64,000 nt of DNA from Agrobacterium larrymoorei (lineage in GTDB: Bacteria; Pseudomonadota; Alphaproteobacteria; Rhizobiales; Rhizobiaceae), in the NCBI RefSeq assembly GCF_013322225.1, contig NZ_JAAMFB010000044.1, positions 33,335 through 97,334 on the forward strand, in the 5' to 3' direction. A model generated the notes under the pieces. The model was not told where the DNA came from and made no database searches. It saw only the letters and a program-made list of their open reading frames with translations. A program made the position numbers and the translations under genes. Shown piece after piece: positions 26,959 to 35,616 of the stretch; the stretch's first letter is position 1; each line of letters starts with the position of its first letter.

Positions 26959-27906
26959 ATGCATAAAGTGAGTGTGCTTGCTATCGACGGTTTAATACCG
27001 TTCGATCTTTCCATTCCTTGTGAAGTTCTTGGTAGGGCAACGACCGCTTCAGGATCCCCTGCTTATGACGTAAAGATCTGTGGCGAGACTCCTGCCATTC
27101 GGACCAGTCGATTTAATATTCTTCCAGACCACGCCTTAAAGGATTTGTCCGACGCCCACACGGTCATCATACCCGGGATCGTTGACGTTGACAGGGAAGT
27201 GTCTTCCCCTGTGCTAGAAGCCATAAATGAATCGTGGCAGGCCGGAGCGCGAATTGCATCGATTTGTACGGGTGCGTTTGTCCTTGCTGCATCCGGTCTT
27301 CTCACAGGCAGGCGCGCCACGACGCATTGGCGCGGCGCCGAGGAGCTCCAGATGCGATATCCCGATATTATGGTTGATCCGAGTGTTCTTTGGGTTGATG
27401 AAGGCCGCCTGATCACGTCAGCAGGTGCATCGGCGGGAATTGACATGTGCCTCCATTTGGTACGTAAAGATTTTGGGCAAGCAGTCGCCGCTCATGCTGC
27501 TCGCATGGCCGTGGCTCCGCTTGATCGCGACGGAGGTCAGGCGCAATTCATTCGTCATACACCTCCCACTTCGAACGCCAGCCTGGCACACCTGCTCGAC
27601 TGGATGAGGGCAAACGCGCATCGTCCCGTAGATCTGGATGAATTGGCAAGCCAAGCCTGTATCAGTCCCCGTACGCTCACGCGACGATTCAAGGAGCAGA
27701 CAGGAACGACGCCAATGCAGTGGTTGCTCCGTACCCGTATTCAACTTGCATGTGACCTGCTTGAGACGAGTGACGCTTATATCGACGAGATAAGTTTAGC
27801 GACAGGCTTTGAGTCTTCCGTCACCTTTCGCGCTCGGTTTGGCAGCATAGTGGGTATTAGTCCGACCGTCTACAGACAAAGGTTTAATTCGAACGTGGCA
27901 AGCTGA
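26959..27906 (+). CDS. GlxA-type regulator (DJ-1/PfpI domain plus AraC HTH)
   Basis: A 315-residue transcription factor. Residues 1 to about 190 are a DJ-1/PfpI-like sensor (VSVLAIDGLIPFDLSIPCEV, IASICTGAFVLAASGLLTGR with the elbow Cys). The C-terminal 100 residues are an AraC-type double HTH (LDELASQACISPRTLTRRFK and IDEISLATGFESSVTFRARF). Family members such as GlxA, ArgR and CdhR control catabolism of nitrogen compounds. It diverges from the exported PfpI gene and is its likely regulator. It overlaps a dead TetR gene end by 23 bases. Confidence 0.9.
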   Translation: MHKVSVLAIDGLIPFDLSIPCEVLGRATTASGSPAYDVKICGETPAIRTSRFNILPDHALKDLSDAHTVIIPGIVDVDREVSSPVLEAINESWQAGARIASICTGAFVLAASGLLTGRRATTHWRGAEELQMRYPDIMVDPSVLWVDEGRLITSAGASAGIDMCLHLVRKDFGQAVAAHAARMAVAPLDRDGGQAQFIRHTPPTSNASLAHLLDWMRANAHRPVDLDELASQACISPRTLTRRFKEQTGTTPMQWLLRTRIQLACDLLETSDAYIDEISLATGFESSVTFRARFGSIVGISPTVYRQRFNSNVAS

Positions 27907-28192
27907 GCGACACCACCATGTTTGCCATCGCAGTTGAAGTTTGTAGATCCTTACCGCCCGTCACAAGCAATGACTGCGATTTTTCCGCTTTAAGATAGGC
28001 ACGGCACATATTCACCAAATCTCGGCGTAAGTCTTCGCTGACCTCGTGAGGACGATCGCGCTCGAACGCATTCCGTACCGCACCAAATATTACCGTTATA
28101 AGCGTACGAGAGGTCTCCGTGACTTCGACGCCGCCAAGATCTGTAGCGCTTGCGAGCATTTTCGCAATCGCCCTGTCTGTCCGCGAGGTCAA
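27884..28192 (-). pseudogene. C-terminal remnant of a TetR-family regulator
   Basis: The frame starts only at a TTG and encodes about 100 residues: TSRTLITVIFGAVRNAFERD and SEDLRRDLVNMCRAYLKAEK look like the last ligand-domain helices of TetR-type repressors. No N-terminal HTH is found upstream in any frame, so the DNA-binding half is lost. The neighbouring SDR pseudogene starts 70 bases away on the other strand; TetR repressors commonly regulate such genes. Confidence 0.5.
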
Positions 28193-28262
28193 ATGCGAAT
28201 CTTCAAACTGAGCTATTCGTCATATCATGTGTCACAGTTTCTGACGAAGAAATGTTCGAGGT

Positions 28263-28965
28263 TTGACAGAAGAACGTGTAGCGGTTGTCACCAGGGGAAA
28301 TAAAGGTATCGGGCTCAAGTTTTTGCGACAGCTTGGGAACGCCGGTGTCGCAGTTGTTGTAGGTGCTAGGGACCGGAACCGAAGCATCGCAGCCACCGCA
28401 TCATTAAGGTCGGATGGGATCAATTGATGTCACAGATCAGTGGAGTATCAGTGCAGCAGCTCAGGGTATCGCACATACACATGGCAGGCTGGATGTCGTC
28501 ATCAATAATGCTGGCATATTCGATTTTTAAGACGATCATCCAAGCCGAGCGTCCGTCGATGCAGTTCGAAGGGTCGTCGAGGTTAACTTCATCGGCGCAC
28601 TGGCGGTAACTCATCCAATGTTGCCACTTCCTGAAATCTTACCCGCAGTGCGCGTCGTAGACGTGTCCAGTTCGCCAGGTTCTCTCGAGTTGAAGGGTGA
28701 TACGAAATCGCCATACAATTCGCAGCAGTTCCTCCGTCACAACTCTTCAAAAGCGTGTCTGAATATGTTGACGATAGAGCTGCACCAGGAACTGAGCTGC
28801 AGCGGCATTGTCGTGAATTCGGTTAGCGCTGACTTCGTGAAGACATACCTCACCGGCTACGGCAATCTAACGCCTGAAGAGGGTGCACGGTTGCCGGTGG
28901 AATATGCGCTCTCTGCGACCGCATCTGGAACGTTCGTGGAGCCCAGTAACACGACCGCTTGGTAG
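28263..28965 (+). pseudogene. Short-chain dehydrogenase pseudogene
   Basis: Pieces of an SDR lie in order: VAVVTRGNKGIGLKFLRQLG (degenerate TGxxxGIG), a frameshift near 28423, DVTDQWSISAAAQGIAHTHG, RLDVVINNAGIFDF, a TAA at 28528-28530, then VNFIGALAVTHPMLPLPEIL, VRVVDVSSSPGSLELKGD and a normal SDR end up to TTAW. The catalytic Tyr of YxxSK is His (HNSSK), and the coenzyme loop lacks a conserved Gly. At least three independent defects make it non-functional. The TetR remnant beside it was probably its regulator. Confidence 0.85.
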
Positions 28966-29193
28966 TCGCAGGAAATGTGTGAGTGATCGACGATTGCTGA
29001 AGAGCGATCGTCTAAATTGCTGAAAATTTGGCAGGTGCTGCGCTTACAGTCGCGCCTAGATTGCCGACAGTCACGAGAATATCGAGCATCAAACGATAAA
29101 TGGCAAAATTTCATCGCTATTTGTCGTTCGCGATACTCACGAGAGCTCAAGCTCGTGGGCTAGTTTTGAGAGATTGAAACTGGAATTATAGAC

Positions 29194-29499
29194 ATGAGCT
29201 TCGCTGGAACTTGGGAATGTTCGATAGAAACGCCGATTGGCCGACAGGATGTGACGTTCCATATCAAAGAGCAAAACGGAACGTACAGCGGAACTGCAGT
29301 CGGTGCGGAGACAGTCCCGCTTCTCGACCCAGTGGTGAAAGGCGCCCACATGCAATGGACGCAAAAGACGACGAAGCCAATGCCTTTGACCGTAAAGTTT
29401 GATGTTACCCAAAATGGCGACGATCTCAGCGGGACCGCGAAAGCTGGTATATTTCCATCCGTCCAAGTGAACGGAAGGCGCCTCTCGCGAGCTGTTTAA
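29194..29499 (+). CDS. Small beta-rich protein of unknown function
   Basis: A 101-residue protein with alternating strands: MSFAGTWECSIETPIGRQDV, GTYSGTAVGAETVPLLDPV and FDVTQNGDDLSGTAKAG. The repeated 'GT-x-beta-SGTA' pattern suggests a small lipocalin-like barrel, without signal peptide. No function can be assigned. It ends 19 bases before the second PfpI-type gene, so the two are likely co-transcribed. Confidence 0.65.
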   Translation: MSFAGTWECSIETPIGRQDVTFHIKEQNGTYSGTAVGAETVPLLDPVVKGAHMQWTQKTTKPMPLTVKFDVTQNGDDLSGTAKAGIFPSVQVNGRRLSRAV

Positions 29500-29518
29500 T
29501 ATTTGAAAATGAAAGTCA

Positions 29519-30307
29519 ATGAAGATGACGACAGTGCTAAAACAACCAGGCTCTAAATGGCCAACTCTAAACGTTGGCCCTGCGCAGACCGGTCAGCCTC
29601 CGATGGAGTGCGCGATGCTCCTATTTCCCGGCTTCACAGCACTTGATCTTATCGGTCCGCAAACCGTTTTGTGTGGGCCAATGACAACACATTTGGTGGC
29701 TAAAAATATGGATCCCGTAATTTCCGATACCGGGATAACAATCTTTCCAACTGCGACGTTCGATGAGGTTCCACGTGATCTTGACGTACTGTTCGTGCCT
29801 GGCGGCCCAGGTCAGGTCGATGTTTTCAGTGACGACGAAACATTGAGTTTTCTTGCTGACCGAGGTGCACGGGCGCGATGGGTCACCGCAGTGTGCACCG
29901 GCTCACTGATGCTTGGTGCTGCCGGCTTGTTAGACGGTTACAAGGCAACGACCCACTGGGCTGCGAAAGGCCTTTTACCTTTATTTGGAGCAGAGCCAGT
30001 CGATGGACGCGTGGCCATCGACCGAAACCGCATCACCGGTGGTGGCGTGACTGCAGGAATAGATTTTGGGCTCACGATCCTCGATACAATTTACGGAGAG
30101 AAGATTGCGCGCGCAGCGCAGCTTTTGATGGAATACGATCCTGCTCCGCCTTTTGATGCTGGTAACCCAGCAGGCGCCGGTGATGATATTGTCGCGATCG
30201 CTATGGAAGTTCTCGGCCCCGTCGCCGAAGGTACGATGATCGAACTGGGCAAAAGAGATTGGCCGCATATTTTGGCTAGACGCGGCGAAATTTCACGAAA
30301 ACGATGA
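29519..30307 (+). CDS. Cytosolic DJ-1/PfpI-family protein (isonitrile-hydratase-like)
   Basis: A 262-residue protein with the same architecture as the exported homologue at 25.9 kb but without a signal peptide: MECAMLLFPGFTALDLIGPQ, VLFVPGGPGQVDVF, WVTAVCTGSLMLGAAGLLDG (nucleophilic Cys) and ITGGGVTAGIDFGLTILDTI. The pattern agrees with isonitrile hydratase InhA, which hydrates isonitriles to N-formamides. The C-terminal tail (LGPVAEGTMIELGKRDWPHI) is an addition. The ribosome site is weak. Two such paralogues within 4 kb suggest a shared substrate handled inside and outside the membrane. Confidence 0.87.
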   Translation: MKMTTVLKQPGSKWPTLNVGPAQTGQPPMECAMLLFPGFTALDLIGPQTVLCGPMTTHLVAKNMDPVISDTGITIFPTATFDEVPRDLDVLFVPGGPGQVDVFSDDETLSFLADRGARARWVTAVCTGSLMLGAAGLLDGYKATTHWAAKGLLPLFGAEPVDGRVAIDRNRITGGGVTAGIDFGLTILDTIYGEKIARAAQLLMEYDPAPPFDAGNPAGAGDDIVAIAMEVLGPVAEGTMIELGKRDWPHILARRGEISRKR

Positions 30308-30458
30308 AATCTATTTTGTCTTTGCGCGAAAAACGCCGAACACATCCAACAGGTATGTGATGAGTTTGCATATTTTACCAAGACGATGCGGTCTAACGAG
30401 CCGGTAAAAGCGAGATGCTTTACCCGGTTTATTTCCTAAAGAGGCTGAGAACTTCAGA

Positions 30459-30767
30459 ATGAGCCAAAAAAACACCTTGAGGCGGATCGCAGCTTTGGAA
30501 GCGATGACGTTGATTGTCCTCGTGTTTGTAGCTGTGCCCCTCAAACACTTCGCAGGCATGCCAGAAGCAACCAGATTTATGGGTCCCATCCACGGACTTG
30601 CTTTTCTGGCCTTTTGCTGGTCCGTCTTGCGCGAATATTCCGAAGGCGAAGTTTCAAAAAAAGATCTAGCGCGACTAATGATTGGTGCCTTCATTCCATT
30701 TGGCGGACTGGTCAACGAGCGATGGTTGAAAAGACGCGATTTTGAGGCCAGCAATCGTGTTGTATGA
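30459..30767 (+). CDS. DUF3817 membrane protein
   Basis: A 102-residue protein with three membrane helices: RRIAALEAMTLIVLVFVAVP, MGPIHGLAFLAFCWSVLREY and ARLMIGAFIPFGGLVNERWL. These match DUF3817 (YdzA-like integral membrane proteins, function unknown). It overlaps the next gene by 26 bases and so forms a pair with it. Confidence 0.8.
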   Translation: MSQKNTLRRIAALEAMTLIVLVFVAVPLKHFAGMPEATRFMGPIHGLAFLAFCWSVLREYSEGEVSKKDLARLMIGAFIPFGGLVNERWLKRRDFEASNRVV

Positions 30768-31152
30768 TTTGGTGAAGTCGGCCCACATTGTTGCAGTCGT
30801 TGTTTGGTTCGGCGGAACCATGACAGCTATCGTAGCCTTCGCTTTCGCAACGCCCGAAACCATTCCGAAATTCGTTCGCTTTGACCGGACAGTTACGAGC
30901 CCAGCATTGGCCATCGTATGGCTCGCGGGTATGACAATGGCCGGTTGGTATGGCTGGTTTGGCAGCGGATGGTTATTAGCTAAGCTGCCAGTTGTGGTTA
31001 TCCTCTCCGCTGTGCACGGCGTTGTTTCAGGTCGTTTGCGGCGATTGTCGGTTAACGCTTCACAAACTCGGTCAGAAAGTCTGGTGCTTATCCCTGCAAT
31101 GGTTGTTGGGGTAGCTATGGTTGTCGTCCTTGCAGTAACCAAACAGTTTTGA
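30742..31152 (+). CDS. CopD/HemJ-like small membrane protein
   Basis: A 136-residue protein with four membrane helices. LYDLVKSAHIVAVVVWFGGT carries the helix-1 His followed by WxGG, as in CopD and HemJ (protoporphyrinogen oxidase) proteins; IVWLAGMTMAGWYGWFGSGW and VVVILSAVHGVVSGRLRRLS follow, with a second His. The two His residues could bind heme or copper. The start codon is not certain (TTG at 30742 or GTG at 30757). Confidence 0.68.
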   Translation: MRPAIVLYDLVKSAHIVAVVVWFGGTMTAIVAFAFATPETIPKFVRFDRTVTSPALAIVWLAGMTMAGWYGWFGSGWLLAKLPVVVILSAVHGVVSGRLRRLSVNASQTRSESLVLIPAMVVGVAMVVVLAVTKQF

Positions 31153-31312
31153 TGATGTTTGTCAATTAAAGCTCGTATTCGCACATAATGCCGAAAGACC
31201 TGGGTTAGTTTCAAATCTTTGCAACTTGCGTGAAATCGTGCAGTTCGCAGTATAACGCCCGGTGATTATCATTACAGTATCGAGTTCTACCGTGAACATA
31301 AGAGACAAATGT

Positions 31313-31410
31313 ATGCCAACAATCAAACTGAAGCAACTCGAAGGCGTCTACACGATTTCGCAACTGCCGCCATCAGAACCGGTGCCCGCCTGGTGCAACG
31401 GGGATGGTTT
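31313..31410 (+). pseudogene. 5' fragment of an ACT-domain protein gene
   Basis: An ATG opens MPTIKLKQLEGVYTISQLPP, then VPAWCNGDGFVNTSR, the start of small ACT-domain proteins (about 130 residues when complete). Homology stops near 31410, where reverse-oriented pyruvate carboxylase sequence begins. The rest of the gene is gone. Confidence 0.6.
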
Positions 31411-31414
31411 CGTC

Positions 31415-31982
31415 AACACCTCGCGGGCAAGATCTTCCTTTTTGCGGATGGCGCGCATACCGCGACCGCCGCCGCCTCAGGAAGCCTTGAGCATAACCGG
31501 ATAGCCGATTTCCTCAGCCATGCGCTCGACTTCCGAAAGATCGTCCGGCAGCGGTTCGGTTGCAGGCACGACCGGGACATTAAACGAAATCGCAAGGTTG
31601 CGCGCAGCAACCTTGTTGCCGAGCTGGCGCATGGTGTCTGGAGTCGGTCCGATGAACACGATACCTGCTGCCTTGCACGCTTCTACGAATTCTGGACTTT
31701 CGGACAGTAGGCCGTAGCCGGGGTGGATCGCATCGGCACCGGAAAGCCTGGCGACACGGATCACCTCCTCGATCGAAAGATAACTTTCGATGGGACCCAT
31801 ATCTTTGGCGAGATGCGGTCCGCGACCAACCTGATAACTTTCGTCCGCCTTGAAACGGTGCAGAGAGAGCTTGTCCTCCTCCGCCCAGATCGCCACCGTT
31901 TTTATACCGAGCTCGTTTGCCGCGCGAAAGACACGGATTGCGATCTCGGAACGATTGGCGACGAGAAATTTTTTATTGACAC
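31415..31982 (-). pseudogene. pyc: 5' fragment of pyruvate carboxylase
   Basis: About 190 codons of the biotin carboxylase N-terminus on the minus strand: FLVANRSEIAIRVFRAANEL, GADAIHPGYGLLSESPEFVE, KVAARNLAISFNVPVVPATE and IGYPVMLKAS. Three defects are seen: the start (GTG TCA ATA AAA) is out of frame because one A is missing in an A-run near 31972; a TGA at 31477-31479 replaces the Trp codon of the glycine-rich ATP-grasp loop; and the gene ends abruptly near 31415. It lies 100 bases downstream of sdaA on the same strand. Confidence 0.9.
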
Positions 31983-32077
31983 TATGCTTTTCCCCTGTCC
32001 GATGCGGTATAGTTGGCGATGACGTATCCGTAAGCAGGTGTCTATGACCAGCCAGATTCAATTCACTAGGCGGAGCG

Positions 32078-33478
32078 TCAGCATTCCACAACGTTGACGG
32101 CAAGGCCGCCGGTCGAGGTTTCCTTATACTTCTCGTTCATGTCGGCGCCGGTCTGGCGCATCGTCTCGATGCAGGCGTCGAGCGGCACGAAATGCTGGCC
32201 GTCGCCCTTGATAGCAAGCGAGGCTGCCGTCACGGCCTTGACCGCGCCCAGCGCATTGCGCTCGATGCATGGCACCTGCACGAGACCGGCGACCGGATCG
32301 CATGTCATGCCGAGATGATGCTCAAGCGCGATTTCGGCGGCATTCTCGATCTGCTCGGGCGTGCCGCCCATGACGGCCGCCAGTCCCGCCGCCGCCATCG
32401 CTGAAGCCGAACCGACCTCGCCCTGACAACCGACTTCCGCGCCGGAGATCGAGGCGTTGAACTTGATGATGCCGCCAACGGCCGCAGCCGTCAGCAGATA
32501 GTCGCGGATACCGTCGTCGTCTGCATCCTCGTGGAAATGCAGATAGTAGCGGATCGTCGCCGGCACGACACCGGCGGCACCGTTGGTCGGGGATGTGACG
32601 ACGCGACCGCCGGCCGCATTCTCCTCGTTGACCGCCATGGCGTAGACGGAGAGCCAGTCGTTGGCGAGCAGCGGGTTCATCTTGTTCGACCGCCATTCCT
32701 CGTGCAGCTTGTCATGGATCATGCCGGCACGGCGGCGAACCTTGAGACCGCCGGGCAGGATGCCCGAAACGGTAAGGCCGCGATCGATACAGCTCTTCAT
32801 CGCCGCCCAGATGCGATCAAGCCCGGCGTCGAGCTCCTCGCGCGACATCGAACATTCCTCGTTCGCCCGCTTCATCTGGGCAATCGTCAACCCCGAGCGC
32901 GCTGCCATTTCCAGCATCTGGTGCGCGGACGAGAAGGGATACGGCACCTTGACGCCGCTGGGCTTGGCCTTACTCGCCTTCAGTGCCTCCAGCTCCGTAT
33001 CGGTGACGACGAAGCCGCCGCCGATCGAATAGTAAATGCGCTTCAGAAGGAGTCGGCCATCCTTATCGAAGGCGGAAAACGACATGCCGTTGGCATGGCC
33101 GGGCAGCAGCACTTTCTTGTCGAAGACGAGATCGGTCTTCGGCTGGAAGAGGTAACCCGGATGCCCAGGCGGCGTGATGCGGCCCGAGCGCTCGACTTGA
33201 TCGATGATCGCGTCCATCCGGTCCGGATCGACCTTGTGCGGTTCTTCCCCCATCAGGCCGAGAATGACCGCCCTGCCCGTGCCGTGGCCGATACCGGTGA
33301 AGGCGAGAGAGCCGTGCAGGCTCGACGTTATCGAGACGACGGAGGCGTTCGACGGACGCGGCCAATCGCTCGACAGGATCAGGTCGAGGAAACGCTTCGC
33401 TGCCGACATCGGGCCCATGGTGTGCGAACTCGAAGGGCCGATACCGATTTTGAAGACATCGAAAACCGAAAGAAACAT
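32078..33478 (-). CDS. sdaA: L-serine dehydratase (Fe-S, one-chain)
   Basis: A 466-residue iron-sulfur L-serine ammonia-lyase that turns L-serine into pyruvate and ammonia. The beta domain starts [20 protein letters not shown]; the alpha domain carries the cluster cysteines in [36 protein letters not shown]. The protein ends in Cys (LAVNVVEC), the C-terminal residue that plugs the active site in type 2 enzymes. AGGAG precedes the start. It is the last intact gene of the flavoprotein-RidA-sdaA operon. The flanking pyc piece and higher GC suggest it came from a chromosomal block. Confidence 0.95.
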   Translation of the reverse strand: MFLSVFDVFKIGIGPSSSHTMGPMSAAKRFLDLILSSDWPRPSNASVVSITSSLHGSLAFTGIGHGTGRAVILGLMGEEPHKVDPDRMDAIIDQVERSGRITPPGHPGYLFQPKTDLVFDKKVLLPGHANGMSFSAFDKDGRLLLKRIYYSIGGGFVVTDTELEALKASKAKPSGVKVPYPFSSAHQMLEMAARSGLTIAQMKRANEECSMSREELDAGLDRIWAAMKSCIDRGLTVSGILPGGLKVRRRAGMIHDKLHEEWRSNKMNPLLANDWLSVYAMAVNEENAAGGRVVTSPTNGAAGVVPATIRYYLHFHEDADDDGIRDYLLTAAAVGGIIKFNASISGAEVGCQGEVGSASAMAAAGLAAVMGGTPEQIENAAEIALEHHLGMTCDPVAGLVQVPCIERNALGAVKAVTAASLAIKGDGQHFVPLDACIETMRQTGADMNEKYKETSTGGLAVNVVEC

Positions 33479-33515
33479 TTCAATCTCCTGCCTTAAGCGC
33501 CGAGGCACAATACCG

Positions 33516-33860
33516 TCAGCAGGCAGCCGTGAAGATAATCTCGACCAGAATCTCGGGAGCCGCGAGATGGCATTGAGCCGTAGCGCGCGCCGGAGGATTG
33601 GCAGAGTCGATCCAACCTTCCCAGACTTTGTTCATCGCATCGAAATCGCTTATGTCCCTCAACCATATGGTTGCGGTCAGCAACTGCGATTTGCCAGTTC
33701 CCGCAATCGCGAGTTTAGCGTCTGCCTTTGCCAGCACCTGTTGGGTCTGACCGGCAACGTCCTGTGTAACATCATCAGCTGTCAGTCCTGCGAGATATGC
33801 TACACCACTGTGTGTGACGGCGCGGCTCATACGCGGTCCGGTCTCGAATCGCTCGATCAT
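33516..33860 (-). CDS. RidA-family enamine/imine deaminase
   Basis: A 114-residue YjgF/YER057c/UK114 (Rid) protein. SRAVTHSGVAYLAGLTADDV (strand 1-2), VLAKADAKLAIAGTGKSQLL and ATIWLRDISDFDAMNKVWEG are typical; the conserved Arg lies in PPARATAQCHLAAPEILVEI. Rid proteins hydrolyse reactive imines and 2-aminoacrylate. In this operon, between a flavin amine dehydrogenase and a serine dehydratase, it would release ammonia from the imine product and protect PLP enzymes. It starts 29 bases after the preceding gene. Confidence 0.93.
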   Translation of the reverse strand: MIERFETGPRMSRAVTHSGVAYLAGLTADDVTQDVAGQTQQVLAKADAKLAIAGTGKSQLLTATIWLRDISDFDAMNKVWEGWIDSANPPARATAQCHLAAPEILVEIIFTAAC

Positions 33861-33889
33861 CGAAGGTTTCCTCTATTTTAGAACTTCAA

Positions 33890-35314
33890 TCAGAAAAGAC
33901 GTGTGGTTTCACCCTCGCTTTTCAGCGCAGCGAGCGTTCCGAGAGTGATTGGTTTGACGGGATTGCGGATATGGAAATAACCGATCTCGCTGGGTCGCTT
34001 TTGAGATTGGCATGCCAGGATCTCCGTGATCGTTAGCCCGCAAAGTCTGCCCTGGCAGGGCCCCATGCCTGTTCGCAGGAACGTTTTGGTCTGGTTTGGT
34101 CCCTGCGCACCGCGGATCGCTGCAGCACGGACATCGCCAGCTTTCACCTCTTCGCATCGGCACACAACGACGTCGTCGGGCGGCATTCTGAAACGGTCTC
34201 CTGGACGGTACAGCGCATCAATGAAGCGACGCCCACGAAGCGCTTTCTTGAGAGCGGATCTGGGCGCCTTGCTTGCACGGTCGAGTTCGACGGCCGACAG
34301 CCTGCCGAGATCGCTGGCAACATGAAGGCCAACGATGCGACCAGCGGCCTCTGCCGCAATTGCTCCACTGATACCAACGCTATCCCCGGCTATGTAGAGA
34401 CCTGCTACAGTCGAATGGAAGCCTTTGTTTAAGCGGGGCTCGAAAGCCAGCCTCTCTTCGTTCCAGGTATGTTCGCACTCGGTCGCCATTGCAAGATTCA
34501 CCTGCGGCACGACACCTTGATGAAGCAGAAGTACGTCAGCTTCCAGCCGTCTGCTCTCCCCTCCTGATACATACAAAACATGATCTAGCCGACCGGGACC
34601 AACAGCCTCTAAATGCGTGACGTTGGTGATGACTTGAGTGGATCGTCTTACTTCCGCTAGGAGCGAAATTCCTTTACGAGCATATCCAGACAGCATAAAT
34701 TCTGGCAGATGAGGTAATGCCCTCAGCCAGTTTCTTCTAGGCGTCGTGTCGAGAATTGCGTCAGGCGCCGCCGATGCTCGCAAAAATTGCGCAGCTAACA
34801 GATAAAGCAACGGCCCGCTGCCTGCGAGAACCACTCGCCCGCTTGGCACAGCTCCGCTCGCCTTGAGCATTGTCTGCGCTGCACCGGCTGTCAAGACACC
34901 GGGCAGCGTCCACCCTTTTATTGGAAACGGACGCTCAAGGGCCCCAGTGGCAATCAGTATCCGTTCTGCCGCCACAATCTCTGCGATGCCCTCACGCTGT
35001 ACGCCAACCGCGAAGCAAGACGTTCCTTCTGGGCGCTCTATCATCCATACAGTGGAGCCTTGGTAAAACGTCGCTCCGCTGCTCAATGCTTCGGCCACCA
35101 GACGGGAGCCACCGAAATAATCTGGACCGAGAATGTCGCGGTCGATCAAACTCTGACCCGATACATTGCGATAGATTTGCCCGCCAACCAGCGGGTTTTC
35201 GTCGAAGACGCCTACTGATAGTCCACGGCCCGCGGCTTCGGTAGCCGCCGCCAGCCCAGCCGGTCCCGCGCCGACGATGAGCAGATCGAACGTTTTTCCA
35301 GCTAGGTCAGTCAT
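33890..35314 (-). CDS. FAD/NAD(P)-type opine oxidase/dehydrogenase alpha subunit (OoxA/HcnB-like)
   Basis: A 474-residue flavoprotein. LLIVGAGPAGLAAATEAAGR is the N-terminal FAD loop; a central nucleotide fold reads VVLAGSGPLLYLLAAQFLRA; GLYIAGDSVGISGAIAAEAA closes the FAD site. The C-terminal 100 residues carry a BFD-like [2Fe-2S] site (VVCRCEEVKAGDVRAAA and MGPCQGRLCGLTITEI, four Cys). This layout is shared by octopine/nopaline oxidase alpha subunits, hydrogen cyanide synthase HcnB and D-hydroxyproline dehydrogenase. It overlaps the small 2Fe-2S gene by four bases. Together the three subunits would oxidise a secondary amine to an imine. Confidence 0.9.
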   Translation of the reverse strand: MTDLAGKTFDLLIVGAGPAGLAAATEAAGRGLSVGVFDENPLVGGQIYRNVSGQSLIDRDILGPDYFGGSRLVAEALSSGATFYQGSTVWMIERPEGTSCFAVGVQREGIAEIVAAERILIATGALERPFPIKGWTLPGVLTAGAAQTMLKASGAVPSGRVVLAGSGPLLYLLAAQFLRASAAPDAILDTTPRRNWLRALPHLPEFMLSGYARKGISLLAEVRRSTQVITNVTHLEAVGPGRLDHVLYVSGGESRRLEADVLLLHQGVVPQVNLAMATECEHTWNEERLAFEPRLNKGFHSTVAGLYIAGDSVGISGAIAAEAAGRIVGLHVASDLGRLSAVELDRASKAPRSALKKALRGRRFIDALYRPGDRFRMPPDDVVVCRCEEVKAGDVRAAAIRGAQGPNQTKTFLRTGMGPCQGRLCGLTITEILACQSQKRPSEIGYFHIRNPVKPITLGTLAALKSEGETTRLF

Positions 35315-35616
35315 TTTATGGACTCCGTCAATAGCGCGCGCCGTCCAGCGCCTGTCGTCACGACCATGCCCTCGTAGATCGGGGTAAGGCAGGCTTGCCT
35401 ATTGCCCTCCCCGTCGATTGTCACAAGGCAATCGAAACAGACACCCATGCCGCAGTAGGGACCGCGCGCGGCTCCAGTTACAGACGTGTTGCGGAAAGAG
35501 TCTATTCCTGCGCAGAGCAACACAGTAGAAACGTTATCGCCTTTGGCCCCGTTGACGGCGATGCCATCGACAAAAATTGTCAGCTTGGTGGCTGGTTCAC
35601 GCAGTCTTCTGAACAT
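35311..35616 (-). CDS. [2Fe-2S] subunit of the opine-oxidase-like complex (HcnA-like)
   Basis: A 101-residue ferredoxin-like subunit. LTIFVDGIAVNGAKGDNVST leads to GPYCGMGVCFDCLVTIDGEG and RQACLTP, which give the Cys-x4-Cys-x2-Cys...Cys plant-type cluster. Such subunits pass electrons between the two flavin chains in HcnABC-like dehydrogenases. The start at 35616 follows GGGAGG and overlaps the upstream subunit gene by 20 bases. Confidence 0.92.
   Translation of the reverse strand: MFRRLREPATKLTIFVDGIAVNGAKGDNVSTVLLCAGIDSFRNTSVTGAARGPYCGMGVCFDCLVTIDGEGNRQACLTPIYEGMVVTTGAGRRALLTESIK

Noticed and set aside
32531..33496. A 321-codon plus-strand frame opposite sdaA
   Set aside because: It lies on the antisense of a clear serine dehydratase, with Arg/His-rich low-complexity translation and no domain.
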